A stretch of 64,000 nt of DNA. Origin: Lethocerus indicus. Its lineage: Eukaryota > Arthropoda > Insecta > Hemiptera > Belostomatidae. Below the pieces are notes generated by a model, which did no database searches, was not told where the DNA came from, and saw only the letters and a list, made by a program, of their open reading frames with translations. The position numbers and the translations under genes are program-made. Positions 21,433-32,947 of this stretch are shown one piece after another (within the stretch, counting starts at the first letter, position 1; each line of letters starts with the position of its first letter). The stretch is taken from the NCBI GenBank assembly GCA_019843655.1, contig JACDQD010000007.1, forward strand, positions 26,182,365-26,246,364, in the 5' to 3' direction.

Positions 21433-24400
21433 AGTGTTGTACTGCGAACAAGAATAAAACTTTGGATAGTCGGATAGTAGGTTTAGTAAGGTATATAAAT
21501 ATGAAACCGGAATCGGAAGGATGCACTTCATTCCGCACTTGAGCATCCGTTAAATTCTGAAAACTTCGTCTTTGAGCCGATTTCAAAACCGAGACCCCCG
21601 CGTTACCGGCCAATTACTGTCGGCGTAGTGTAAATTATAAGTTTTCATTCGGTTTTCTTCCACATCGACAAGTTGTTTCTTGACACGTCAACTCGCGTGT
21701 AAGCGAAAACACTGCCGTCCGGCGCGAACCGTTCAAGGATAAACGGATTTGCCGGCGATAATTCTTCACACTCGGACTACGAATTTATCCCTCCGCCTAT
21801 AAATAACAATAATTAATAGAAGGCTCGCGTAGATGATTCGATATTTCGCTTGGCCCGAGGCAACGCCGACGCCCCAACGACTCACCCGTATTTATTCTTT
21901 TGCCCAGATTTGCATCTGGGAAGGTGATTTACGCTGGACTGGTGCCCACACCTCTCTATTACCCCTCCGGTACGATTTCCAGTTGGCGATAGAAGAAAAA
22001 TCCTTTCCCAGGAGAAATAAGGACAGTAAGAATTGTCTCACTGCCCAATGACGAAACTAGAACATACGCACTCAGGATCAGGCGTCCTTATCCTCCGCCT
22101 ATTGAACGTAATGTTTATACGTAAACTGTAGAGCGAATTTAGTTGCTGGATAATTTAACCTCTCTATATATGGCGCCATAAACCATAATTTCTCTGACGT
22201 TTTCGTTAAAATTATTCTGACGGGCCTTTCATATGGGATGCACCTATTTTTTTTATTTAATCTTCCTTGTTCTTAAAAATGTTATTTCTTCTTCTGGGCT
22301 GATTCTTGCAGTTTCTTGCCGAGGAATACGTCTCGGCTGATCGGTTCTTCAGTCATCGTCATCGTCAGTAGCATTGCGTTAGTAAATAGGAACTTTTAAA
22401 TTTCTGTATATCGCTCTGTCAAGGTCGCAATAATTTCTTTATTCTGAACATTCTACTAAAGATTCTCTACCGTTCGGACGAATCAACGAATGCATCGCAA
22501 ATTAAAAATTATCCTGAATATTGCCTCTATTCTATAGATCTACCGTCTACACAACCTTATTCTCGGGTTAAATTGGCTCGTCCTCATCGTCAGTAAATTG
22601 TATAGTAAATTGAACCGTCCTTTCTTGTATATTACTCTATCAAGGCGACATGTCTGTATACAGCAACGATTCTACTGAAGACAGCAAAAAACAGGGAAAC
22701 CGATCTTTCAAATCAGAGAGTGGGTCCCGATAGCGGGTCTGTATCGCGTACAAATACGTATGTCTTGATATTTTTACTATCTCGCGGAAGTTACCGTATT
22801 ATTGGAATGATGTACTCCTAGGGGCCCGCCGAGCGAGTGCACAATTTCGCTGGAGGATAACGGAACCGCGCGCTTAAATTATCCTGAAAATTGCCTTTCG
22901 GCTTCGTCTGAAGTCCGGCGCGAAAATTCACCGGCAACACATCTCCCCCCCTGGAGCTATGCTCGGAGAGGGAGAGAGGGAGAGGGAGAGAGTGAGAGGG
23001 GACGGCTCGTGGCTCGTTACCGAAGCCTGGAAGAACGCGGATTAGCCGCCATTAAAGCCTCCCATCCCGGCTTTACTTCGGTTGTTCCCTCTCATTCCTC
23101 CGTCTCTCTCTTTCTCCTCTTTTTCCAGTCCGGATTCCTCAGTACCGTCCCCCCGACTATTCCCCGCGAGATAAACCCCCGCCGTGAAAATTCGCGTCGG
23201 GATAAATTATACCGGATTTTTAAGTTTGTTCCTACTCTTTTTTTTCGCTCTTTGTGTGCGTTGAAATTCCCCCCGAGTCGGCGGTAAATCGCGAGAGAGC
23301 CCAATTACCAAATGTCGGCGTCCTGTTCCTCGTGATTTTCATTTTATTTTTCAGTGGGAACGTTTGCGATTCCCCGGATATTTTCGAATCTGAGTCTGTA
23401 ATTAAGGGGGAAAATTCCCGAAATTATTCGGGCCGGGAATTTCAAGATTGTTGAGTGCTCTCAGTGTAGGTCAAATTACGTTTTACTCCCTCCAAACTGT
23501 ATTCTTACCTGACATATAAATTATTTAATAATAATTATTATTATTAATAGCTTTGTTACTGAATATCGCCATGTTTGTTTCCGTCATTGCAGTTAATAAC
23601 ATAACAAGTATATAGAAAATTACTTGTTTGAGTCTTCGGTTTCATTCTTTGCGAACTGAATGCCGGAATCGAGGGTCCATTATTGGTCATCTTCAGCTTC
23701 CGCGATTCGTTTGAAATTTCTACAGTAATAACTACGATAGTATTAGTGACTTTAACGCGTTTGCCGTATGGGGCCAAACCATCGATAACGAGCACCGGTA
23801 GCTCGCGGGGATGATTTTCTTTTTCCGTTAATCGAAAATTAAAACTTACCTACTGCACTTTAAAGTTTTTTCTTCCTTAAATTAATCCAATAAAATTATC
23901 AACTACCTTCAGAATCTCCCGCAAATTCCATTTCTAGAGAGTAGCTCTTAGGGTCGTTGAATCCTCCGGCCCTAAGATAACGTGGTCACTTCTGTTGTTC
24001 AATTTATACTACTTTATATCTATTATTTAGAGACCTGTTCTCGTTCTAAATATCATGCCCCAAGTATCCCCCCCCCCACGGTTTCTGCGTTTGGAATATA
24101 TATGGAACGTTGAAAGTGTGACGACGCTGCGCCTCTTCTACGCCGCTCGTTCCTTAATATCTTATCGGGCCGTGTAAACACAATTAAACGTTAATAAAAA
24201 TGGATGCGCGTTTCCATCCGAGCGCGCACGGTGAGCAAATAAAAATCCGAGTTATCTAATATAGGTGAGATGCGTTCAGAACGAACTACCCCACATGACC
24301 TTATCTCTCTCTCTACGCGGGGAACCCGCCCGCTTATCGCACATGGGCTTCGACACATACAGACAAACAACTCAACAAAAACTGATGGTTGAGGGTTGAG

Positions 24401-25685
24401 TTTATGTGTATACAACATCAGAAAGAAGACGCAGTAGTCATATCCTATATACCGTTTATATGGTAAATGAAATAACAACATTTTAGGTATTTTTAAATGA
24501 CGATTTTGTTGTCTTCGATTTATTATTTTATAATATAACATTAGTCTGCAAGCGCTTAAAAAAACTTTCAGAACATGCTCCATCCAATTATGGTATTTGT
24601 ATGGATGGTTGTCTTCCGTCTCCACTCGGTTTTTTTGGTTGTTGAGTTTATATACAGATTATTACCCATAGACGAATCTTATCCAACGGTAATATACCGA
24701 TATTACCGTTCCAATATACGTAAATCACAATACTGTCCGCTGCAAGACCAGTTTCGGAAATCGTAAGTGGGATACTTCCGCTCGTCGGTTGTATATGTAG
24801 CATCCTGTTAGAACTCTACAACGGTGTCTCACTCAAATCTATACTAAGCCAAAACAGGTCTAGCATAGAACAAAAATAGCGACTGTGAACTGAAGAAGAG
24901 CGGATGTTCACGTATTATGTTCACGTTTCGAACTCTCGATTTGATACAATAGCCCATAAAAATATACCTTCATGTGTATTTTTATATTGATTAGTCGAAA
25001 CGATCCGTCGGAATACACAGAGACTTCACTGTAAATTCGTCCCGGGGTAAACAACCGAAAAATATAACAGCCGCGGCCCTTGTTCGATATAAGAATCCGG
25101 GGCGCCCCCAAGAGGCCAATTGTTGAAGATTTATCTTATCTGTCCAGAAAATAAGGTCGGCACAGAAGAATCGACTGTTGTGAATAATCAACACGGCGGT
25201 TTGTGTTACACGTGAAAAATATTTCACGCCCAGAAGAATCCCCGTTATCCGGCTAGCTGGTTCTCCTTATCGAAGACCGACTCGGGGTAAATACACGGCC
25301 CCGTCGATTACCCCCAAACGGGCAAACGTCGGCTCTGTTTATTTTCGCTGCCCGCCGATAAAGCAAACAGTACGAATACGGGCGCGTAAAAAAATTCCTA
25401 TACAGGCCGATTACAGATTTTAGGAAGGCAGAAGAAGGAGATACTGCGCAACGCGTCCTTTATTCCTCGACTGTCCGACCCCGGCTGTAGTCGCGGTTTA
25501 TACCAACTTTAATTGAACAATCAACAAACTTACATGTTATTGGTGCAATGGATTTAAGTATTTAAGTAATTTTTCCTAGAGGGACTTGGGACAGAAGGAG
25601 CGCTTTACCGCCTGGAAAGGGGGAAAGTACAACTTGACGAAATTTCAAGAACCGCCCAGTTCTTTTTTTAACTTTTCTTCATTGC
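21433..25685. other. No gene seen; scattered relics
   Basis: Foldback-family remnants lie near 22673-22715 and 24846-24885. A minus-strand AG/GTAAGA junction lies at about 23510 but lacks a pyrimidine tract. The 144-codon minus-strand frame at 24191-24625 has no recognisable domain and a patchy composition, and I do not call it a gene. Confidence 0.5.
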
Positions 25686-25689
25686 ACAA

Positions 25690-25845
25690 ACAACATCGTT
25701 TACATGTTATTGGTGCAATGCACTTAGGTATAGGGATGAGGAGAAAGACGGGAATGAAATTTGGGAAAATAGCGATTTTATGACTCGGTCGACTGTAGGT
25801 ATGTTGAGGTCGCGGTGAAGAGAATCTTAGGACTCCAAAGAATGT
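25690..25845 (-). pseudogene. Jockey-like LINE, small ORF2 C-terminal fragment
   Basis: Minus-strand translation gives RDLNIPTVDRVIKS, then FSQISFPSFSSSLYLSALHQ. This matches the IHRDLnIPTV block and the degenerate SRLSSHPNPLALHL block near the C terminus of Jockey-type ORF2. The plus-strand words GGGATGAGGAGAAAG and TATGTTGAGGTCGCGGTG parallel those in the copy at 17470-17540. The edge word TTACATGTTATTGGTGCAAT is repeated directly at about 25532 and 25701, so a small duplication surrounds the fragment. Confidence 0.7.
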
Positions 25846-26751
25846 CAATATCAGTTTCAGCTTCTCTCCGTCGTCAGTAGCAATCAGTGGGTCACTAACA
25901 AAATTGTTCTTTCCTCGATATCTCTAATATAGCAGAACAATGTCTATTACTATTGATTACCAAGTTCAAAAAAACTGATTATATCTCACGAGACGCTCAA
26001 TAAATTATTACCGTTTTTATATATATATTTTTTTAAACATTTAATCTCGTAATCTGAAGGTCAAGAAATATAATTTTGTCGCAATCTTAATTTCGTGTTC
26101 GATGTACAGATTTCCTCCGTTAATTAAAGTATCCTCTGTTGGAGAATAAAACGGAGAATTATTACAACGCCAAATCGCCGACGCTTTAATTCGAACCGTA
26201 AAATCCTGGAGGATTTCTTAACTGAAAAATTAAATTCCTTCCGACGTGGGGAATATTTATTTTCATTTTTGGCTCGGTTCGCCTGTCTAGACGGATGGAG
26301 CCTGGCCACGGAACGCGGAGTAATTAAAGACCGTAATTCAATTTAATGGCGGTCATAAAACATGAACCGGTGAGAGGACTTCTCGTTATTTAACGCCCGA
26401 CCAACCGACCGACTGCGTGAAGCACGAAATTGAGACCTTTTTTTTCAAGTCTCTCGATCCCTCTCTCGCTTCAAATCGTAACTCAATTTCAGCCGAGCCA
26501 AATTAATAATTAAAATTAACAACTTCATTTATCTATTGCTATACGAGTATAGCTATTCTCGTATATCGGGTGAAAAAGAGAGAACTAGTTTTGTCAGTAA
26601 AGTATTAGTTGAGTCAGTGTTAATCGGCATCATTTTAAGGATAAGGTAAGGCAAAAGTTGCTGTAGATTCTGCAAAACCAATGTTAACGATGAGTAATAA
26701 ATTAGTCCAAACTTTTAAGAAACAAGTTACCAAATATTTAAGAACCCGTCA

Positions 26752-26812
26752 TCGGGCAGTATTGAGAGCAAAACGTTCACAGTAACTTTCACGCAGAGAG
26801 AATGTACTAAAA
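26752..26812 (+). repeat. Dispersed GGGCAGTATTGAGAGC repeat
   Basis: GGGCAGTATTGAGAGCA, then a variable stretch, then AGAGAGAATG and CTAAAAAAAT. The same order of words occurs at 32890-32947 and 51670-51718, and in eroded form at 61010-61045 and 61718-61752. It is an unidentified interspersed repeat of at least 60 bp. Confidence 0.6.
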
Positions 26813-27727
26813 AAATGTATTTCTACACCGTTGCTCGTATGTCTTTTCCTACCCTGATCATCTGTCCATGTCCATGTCTGTTAGACAACATGTAGCTAAC
26901 AATAATACTATAGACCAGATGGATAAGCGCAGACAGAAAAGCTATTACCTTAAATTTTAAGTTCCCTCAGTTTTTACCGAATTTGGGGTTTTCCAATTCG
27001 TTCGCCGCATGTTGTGTCCGCTTTTTATTCCCCCGTAAAAGACGCGACTTTTTAATTGACTTTATTCGGTGGAAACTCAGCGGCCGATATCATAAATATC
27101 AGTTTCGGTCCCACCAACCTGAATTCTGAGTTCTGGTCGCTGCCGCCGCCGCTTACAACATACGGCAACAAGGACGGACTCTGAGGAGATTTAGAGGGAG
27201 AGAGAGAGTGAGATAGAGAGAAAGGGAGGCTGGGCTGAAGCTCGTGTTGGACGGCCTGATAATTGGGAGCGAGAGGGAGGGAGGGTGAGAGGGAGAGAGG
27301 GAGCGAGGGATATTTATGGGCAGGTGGCTACCCTGGCACCTATAACACATTGCCCCGAGCACGGGCATTCTTCTTCGAGTTATGTTGTATGTATGGGGGC
27401 CTCTTCTGTATAAATCCCCACTGGCAATTAGCACCAATCTTAGCCCAACCAGGGAACCAGATCACTTCTATAGGGTTTGTTGGGCTTTGAAAATAATTCA
27501 ACTGTGATATTCTAACGATTGCACTGGAGTAAATTAATGCCCTAATTAATTTCACCAATTAAATACAATCTTTTTATGTATAAGACATGTAATAAATGCT
27601 CTCATTTCTATGTTTGATATATGTTTCTGTTTGTTCCTGTATACTCTAAAACAATGAAAATTCGTCGGGAAACACAATACCAAACAACTGTATAACCGAG
27701 AATTGGGTAGAATCGTACACTCAGTAT

Positions 27728-27731
<4 letters not shown>

Positions 27732-27775
<44 letters not shown>
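27732..27775. repeat. (TA)n microsatellite
   Basis: TA repeat of about 44 bp followed by ATTT units and a short (GT)n run (27787-27797). Confidence 0.95.
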
Positions 27776-27778
<3 letters not shown>

Positions 27779-27956
27779 TTATTTATGTGTGTGTGTGTTT
27801 TAATAGTCATTTAGGCTCAGTTACACATTTGGGCTACCAACAAAGCATTCTCTAAATACTATCCTGTTATTGAGGGGAGAGAAAATCATACTATCGATGG
27901 GAATATGTTTGAACATACTACTCAGTGCCAGTATATATACACTATATATACACACA

Positions 27957-27960
<4 letters not shown>

Positions 27961-27995
<35 letters not shown>
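27961..27995. repeat. (AT)n microsatellite
   Basis: AT repeat of about 35 bp, about 190 bp from the preceding TA tract. Confidence 0.95.
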
Positions 27996-27998
<3 letters not shown>

Positions 27999-28154
27999 AC
28001 ATATGTTTAGCGAAGGGAAAGTTTAAGTCTGTAGCACTAACATAATACTAGAGACAATGGCTAGAACCCCAAACCAAGTGAACATGTTCAGATGAGATTT
28101 TGGGCTATGTTTTGGTCATTATTCGTTTTACAAAATTTTTCCCAAGTACCAATC

Positions 28155-28235
28155 AGTAATTTTTTTTTTTCATTTTACAGGTAAGAGAATTATTCTCGTC
28201 ACACTGAAAGCAGAGCAGCGGACTTAAGGTTAGTG
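28155..28235 (+). promoter_or_regulatory. Candidate ratchet splice site
   Basis: A run of T, then CATTTTACAG ending at 28180, is followed directly by GTAAGAG. This is the pyrimidine-tract, YAG and GTRAG order of recursive-splicing sites. A second donor, AAG then GTTAGT, lies at 28228/28229 and would define an RS-exon of 48 bases. No frame of that 48-base exon is fully open, which fits a non-coding ratchet step better than a coding exon. The site is about 26 kb downstream of the similar one at 2297 on the same strand. Confidence 0.5.
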
Positions 28236-29384
28236 CAAATATATTTTATTAAGATTTTATGGCTTCGTATTTCTCGTTCAACAAATTTATGTCAGTTTGT
28301 TAAATTTTTTGTCCTACAGAAGAAATCAGAGAATTTAGCTTTACAAAACGAACAGTTGACCCTTAGTATACAGGACTGGACATTTTCTCAAAATCGCTAC
28401 CCATCAGTGGCCATGTCGTCTATCGAAGTTGGAGCAAAATAAAAGAAAATATTTTCAAAATTCTTAGCAGCCGAGGCCGCCCCTACCGCAATTACAGGCT
28501 GAGCCAAAGGAAAAATAAAGCTCCGAGAAATCTATCTCGAATTTCACGAAATTAACGGTACGAAATTGTCAGCGGCATTAATCCTTCGTGCAGATAAATC
28601 GGAACAATTAGCCCCCCTTAAATTTTTCCCGTATTTTTACCCTTTTTCCGCTCTCTCTCTCTTTTTTTACCAACTGCCAATTACCCGGTTAACCTCACAC
28701 ACGCTGACTAATATCCTTTCCCACAGAACGGAATTTTACCGGTCAAATTGCATTTCGAAAAGTTCATTCTAACTTTGTTTCATTTTTCTTTTAAAAACAT
28801 AAAAAAACGCTTTTTGTATTATTAATGATTCAATGTAGTTATATAAATTTATAATTACGTCAGAAGTATTAATGAATTAATAAACAGGACGTATTTGATT
28901 GCCATCCTAACTCTTAAGTAACGGGTTAAGTGATATTTTCGTAAGTTTCATGACCTTATATAAGTTCTAAGAAACGAAAATTGAATAAAAGAGTCGTGAA
29001 AATATGTTGTCAGAAAAATCATTAATGAAATTAATTTTGTTGTATCTTGAAATTAGTTAAATTTATTTGACACATACCCAGTCCTACTCCATTGTAGCTA
29101 ACCGATAGGAGACATTAAGACATTAAGAACCTGGTATCGTGGGAAACAATTATATTAATTATATCTCTTCCGCATTAAGTAAAGAGAGAACGATCGCCTA
29201 TTACTTATTTTTTATTGAACTGCTGACTTTTTGGGGCCTATCTATGAAGTAGAAACATATAATATGGGACGAATTAAATTGGATAATTTTCAGAATTATA
29301 GACTCTCGACACTCCGAGACATTCCGTGGTTGAGGGTCGTCCGATCGTGTCGTGTGTCGCGTGATCGGGACGCGATCGGAGGGG

Positions 29385-29466
29385 AGGAGAAGTAGGGAGG
29401 AGGAGGGAGAGAGCGATAGGGCGTGATAAAGCTAGAGAGAGAGAGAGAGAGGGAGAGAGAGACGGA
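29385..29466. repeat. Purine-rich (GA)n tract
   Basis: GGAGGAGAAG units pass into (GA)n at about 29434-29461. Frames across it on the minus strand are low-complexity artefacts. Confidence 0.9.
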
Positions 29467-30300
29467 AGAAGGAATAGATAGAGGCGAAGATCCACGAGCT
29501 GCAGTTGGGTTCCGTGACCTGGATGGGGGGCCCGACCTTTCGTTCGCTCGATCATGAAATCGATAAATTTTAACGGCGGACATTTTGAAGTTCAAGGAAC
29601 TTACGGCCGGAACTTTATATTAAGTTCAGAGATCATCGCACTCGGTGTGCATTAGAGTGGTTTAACACCAATGGACGCGGTTATGGATTTACTAATTAAT
29701 AAACAATATTAGAAATAATAACATTTATTGCAGATGTCCTGTAGGTGTCTATGGTAAGAGAGATGGTTCAAGTTTACATCTACATTAATGCTAGCAGTGT
29801 CCCTTAAGCTCGTCTAAGCTCTAAGGGAAAAAAATACTAATTTTCTTGAAATATAGCCCTTTAATAAAAATTATTAAAACACTAGTTTTGTTTTATGTTA
29901 TTATATTTTACTAAATTTTGTACCGGACAGGGGGATAACAGAGTTTTACAATTTCAAATATTATTCAGATTCAGATCTTTGTAAATTTAAACTCGGCTGC
30001 TTGAGTTCAAATTGTAGACGGACCTGAGATAAAATTCTCAGTTTGTACATTTCTGTTCTGTTTTTAACCGTACGATGAAAATTGTAAAAACGCGCGGTCG
30101 GGGTGTGCGTCGTGTAGATAACGCCGTGTAGATACTGGCCACTGATGATATCGCGATGTCACTGTCAGATAAGACAAGCCGGTGTTTTTTTTTCTTTTTT
30201 TTATTATTAGCACTCGGTAACCAAATCAAGTTACGCGTGTGTTATTAGACCGGTCGAATTGAGACGTGCTGTGTGATTTTGTTTTTGTTTTTCGCGCCAG

Positions 30301-30528
30301 CAATGCGCACCTTGTAAGCCAAAGCAAGCTGTCCCTCCGAAGTATCCGAGGGACAGGTCGCTTCCGATTAATTCGTCGTTGTGAGTTTTATTTCCTAGAA
30401 AAGTTCAGCAGTTCAAGCCCCGAAGGACCAGCAGGACGCGATCTGTGGAAGAAACGCGAGCTGACGGTAGGAACTACCGGAACTAACTGACTGCGAAGAG
30501 GGGACCGAGGATGAAGAAATTCTGAAGG
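30301..30528 (+). other. Candidate exon, probably untranslated
   Basis: A T-rich tract ending in CGCGCCAG (30300) precedes the segment, and GAAG then GTGAGT marks a strong donor at 30528/30529. The interval is richer in G and C than its surroundings. One frame is open from the acceptor to a TGA at about 30488, 40 bases before the donor, so it would suit a 5' untranslated or alternative exon rather than an internal coding exon. A foldback element inserted 43 bases downstream lies in the presumed intron. Confidence 0.25.
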
Positions 30529-30571
30529 TGAGTTTTCAGTCAAAATTTAATTTCATTACAATTTGTAAACA

Positions 30572-30835
30572 TTTAACATACCTGTTTGTGGTCTGCAAGG
30601 GATTGGAATACCGTCGATTTGTGTTTCTGCCTCCTCTGGCCAGTTTGGCCTTTGGCTAGATCGGTTTCGGCCGCTCGCCATCTCTCAGGACAAGTGACAG
30701 TGACAGTGCAGTGAGGATGCCCCAAAAATCGTCCAAAGTGCCAATAGTGGCTAACACCGCTACTGAAGATGGCGAGCAGCCGAAACCGGTTTAACGGAAG
30801 ACCAAACCAGCGAGAGGAGACAGAAACACAAATCT
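30572..30835 (+). mobile_element. Foldback retroposon-like element with 14-bp duplication
   Basis: The element begins TTTAACATACCTGTTTGTGG, has a left arm (about 30615-30683), a central spacer with TGACAGTGACAGTGCAGTGA, and a right arm (about 30738-30830) that is the reverse complement of the left. Directly flanking it are two perfect copies of ACAATTTGTAAACA (30558-30571 and 30836-30849), a 14-bp target-site duplication. Part of the left arm between GCCATCTC and the spacer is deleted. It has no coding capacity. The duplication length fits LINE-style target-primed insertion, not a cut-and-paste element with short fixed duplications. Confidence 0.8.
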
Positions 30836-30849
30836 ACAATTTGTAAACA

Positions 30850-32560
30850 GATCGTATTTTCTAAATCTAAAATTATCATTTCGAAATTGGCGACGGGCGT
30901 GAAACAGTTACGACGACAAAACGCGCGAAACTGATAAATCGAATGGAAGACCTATCGAATCAAATCACATTAACATAGAACCGTGCGCAGAATACAATAT
31001 TATGCTTAACAAACAGTATACTTAGTATACTTAACAAACAGGATACATTTAATCCATACGGGTTTCGTTCTTACCGCGTTTCTAACTAGGAATGAGATTT
31101 GGCAATAATTTTTGGCGCTGCTGAAGAAGTGGGTCTGTTCGAAGCGTGGAAATGCAGAATGGACTGTGTAATGTTACTAAGACAGTCTAGGTTAACTATT
31201 ACTACGTCTAATAGGATTCTTTGTTTTCTCTTTGTTTCATCCTTTTGTTTTGCTCTTGCCGCCTAATTTTATATTCGATCAAGTCGCTCGCATTCGAAAT
31301 CTAAATTATACACACATATTTAATCAATAATCAAATATTTAAGCTCCGATTAGTGCCAACCGTGTCAGATCGAACTCAGTTGTTCTCGAACTGAACGTTG
31401 AAAAAGAGCGAAAATTATTTTATCGGCATTGTCACGCGCGGTTATCGATGATTTCAGTAAGAAATCATACTTCTGTACGATGAGATTAAATTTCTCTGAA
31501 ACGACAACAGAACTCGAGAAATACTTTTATGAATTGTTTTATTCACTTCTGAACTTGGCCAAATATTTTTGGACTCATGGAAAGTGGTTCCTTGTGGACG
31601 ATTTAAGAAAGTTCTAAGTTAGATTGAATTTATTTTTGTTATAAATGGAAAATTTAAAACTTCAGTAAGTTAATTTTAATTTAATGTGTTCGCAAAATTA
31701 ATTAACGATTTATTTCTTAAAGTTGCTCTGACCCAATTCGAGACGCCAGGTCCTGCCCACATTTGTCCATATTTGTTATTGGGTTCAATAGTAACGAGAT
31801 ATCTAATGTAGGAGGGAAACATAACTGTTTGTAAAAACTAGCGCTAAATAATAAACTTGATTTACTACTAGAAATATAGGCCTTGACATACTTTTCAATT
31901 GCTATAGTGTTTCGACAAGCGTGTCAACTGAAGTTCCATACAGCTTGGAACCTGTTAGTAACAATAGAATATGCTGCATGCTCAAAGAGTTGTTTTATTT
32001 TTTCTTTCTAAGAGGAAGGCCTAAGGGTTTAAAAAATAAAACTTTGGACGACCAAGGATACTGTTCTTTCATCGTTACTTAGATTAAAGTTCTTTTAAGA
32101 CACTATTTCATACGGAATCTAAGGAATTACATACCTCATTCTTTACACTAGGAATTTTATGTCGTGTATATACAATATTATAGATAAAAGCGCAGGTGAA
32201 ATTCATTTTCCCTGTTGAAGGGCCGTAATATTTCTAACCGTTGACTTATTCCTCTTGTCTTGGCCGGTTGGCGACCGGTGGAGATAAATCAGGGCTGGAA
32301 TTCCATTCGGGTCACCACCGTTCCTCGCAGTTGTTTATCTTGACCATTAATAATCGCGGTAATAATAATAAAAATAAATGAAGAAGGAGGAGAAAAGGAG
32401 AAGGAGAAGAGGAGGAGAAAAATTAAACTTAAGCTAAATGAAAAAAGAAGAAAAAAAATAAGACACCTATTTAACGACGTTCCGGCGTCTCGGCATTCCG
32501 GTTCCGCAGAGTTCAAAAACCTGTAGTATCTTTTAAATCATATTTTATCCCGCCATGTCG
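30850..32560. other. No gene seen
   Basis: AT-rich sequence with a purine-rich patch at about 32375-32460. The 62-codon frame at 31429-31617 has no domain and no splice context. Confidence 0.5.

Positions 32561-32562
<2 letters not shown>

Positions 32563-32618
<56 letters not shown>
32563..32618. repeat. (TA)n microsatellite
   Basis: Perfect TA repeat of about 56 bp. Confidence 0.95.
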
Positions 32619-32621
<3 letters not shown>

Positions 32622-32889
32622 TACTGTCTTCTGAACAGTAACTAAGAAATTATTAGTGTAATTTTACGAGACTGTCAGTAACCTAATAAACGTACCTATA
32701 GTAAATACAACTTTTGATATACATTTAGGATAATTATAACCTGTGAAAGTTTGGAAAGTTTGTTTGCGGGGTCCTCAGTAGCTCCCGATCCAGAAACAAA
32801 CTAAGTTTACCGAATACGATCATTGGAAAATTAGTTATTTTTCAATTTATGATCCAGTAAGTCCCACTGTGGGGTGGCTAGGCAGTATT

Positions 32890-32947
32890 TAGAGCACAAC
32901 TCTCTTCGCATATGCCAACCAGAAGAGAGAATCAATGAAAAAAACTA
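32890..32947 (+). repeat. Copy of the GGGCAGTATTGAGAGC repeat
   Basis: AGGCAGTATTTAGAGCACAA, then CGCATATGCCAACCAGAAGA and GAGAATCAATGAAAAAAACT, parallel to 26752-26812 and 51670-51718. Confidence 0.6.

Noticed and set aside
23495..23515. Minus-strand CAG/GTAAGA junction as a ratchet site
   Set aside because: The upstream sequence on that strand is A/T mixed and lacks a pyrimidine tract.
24191..24625. 144-codon minus-strand frame
   Set aside because: No domain or splice context. Its length is within what chance gives in a window this size.
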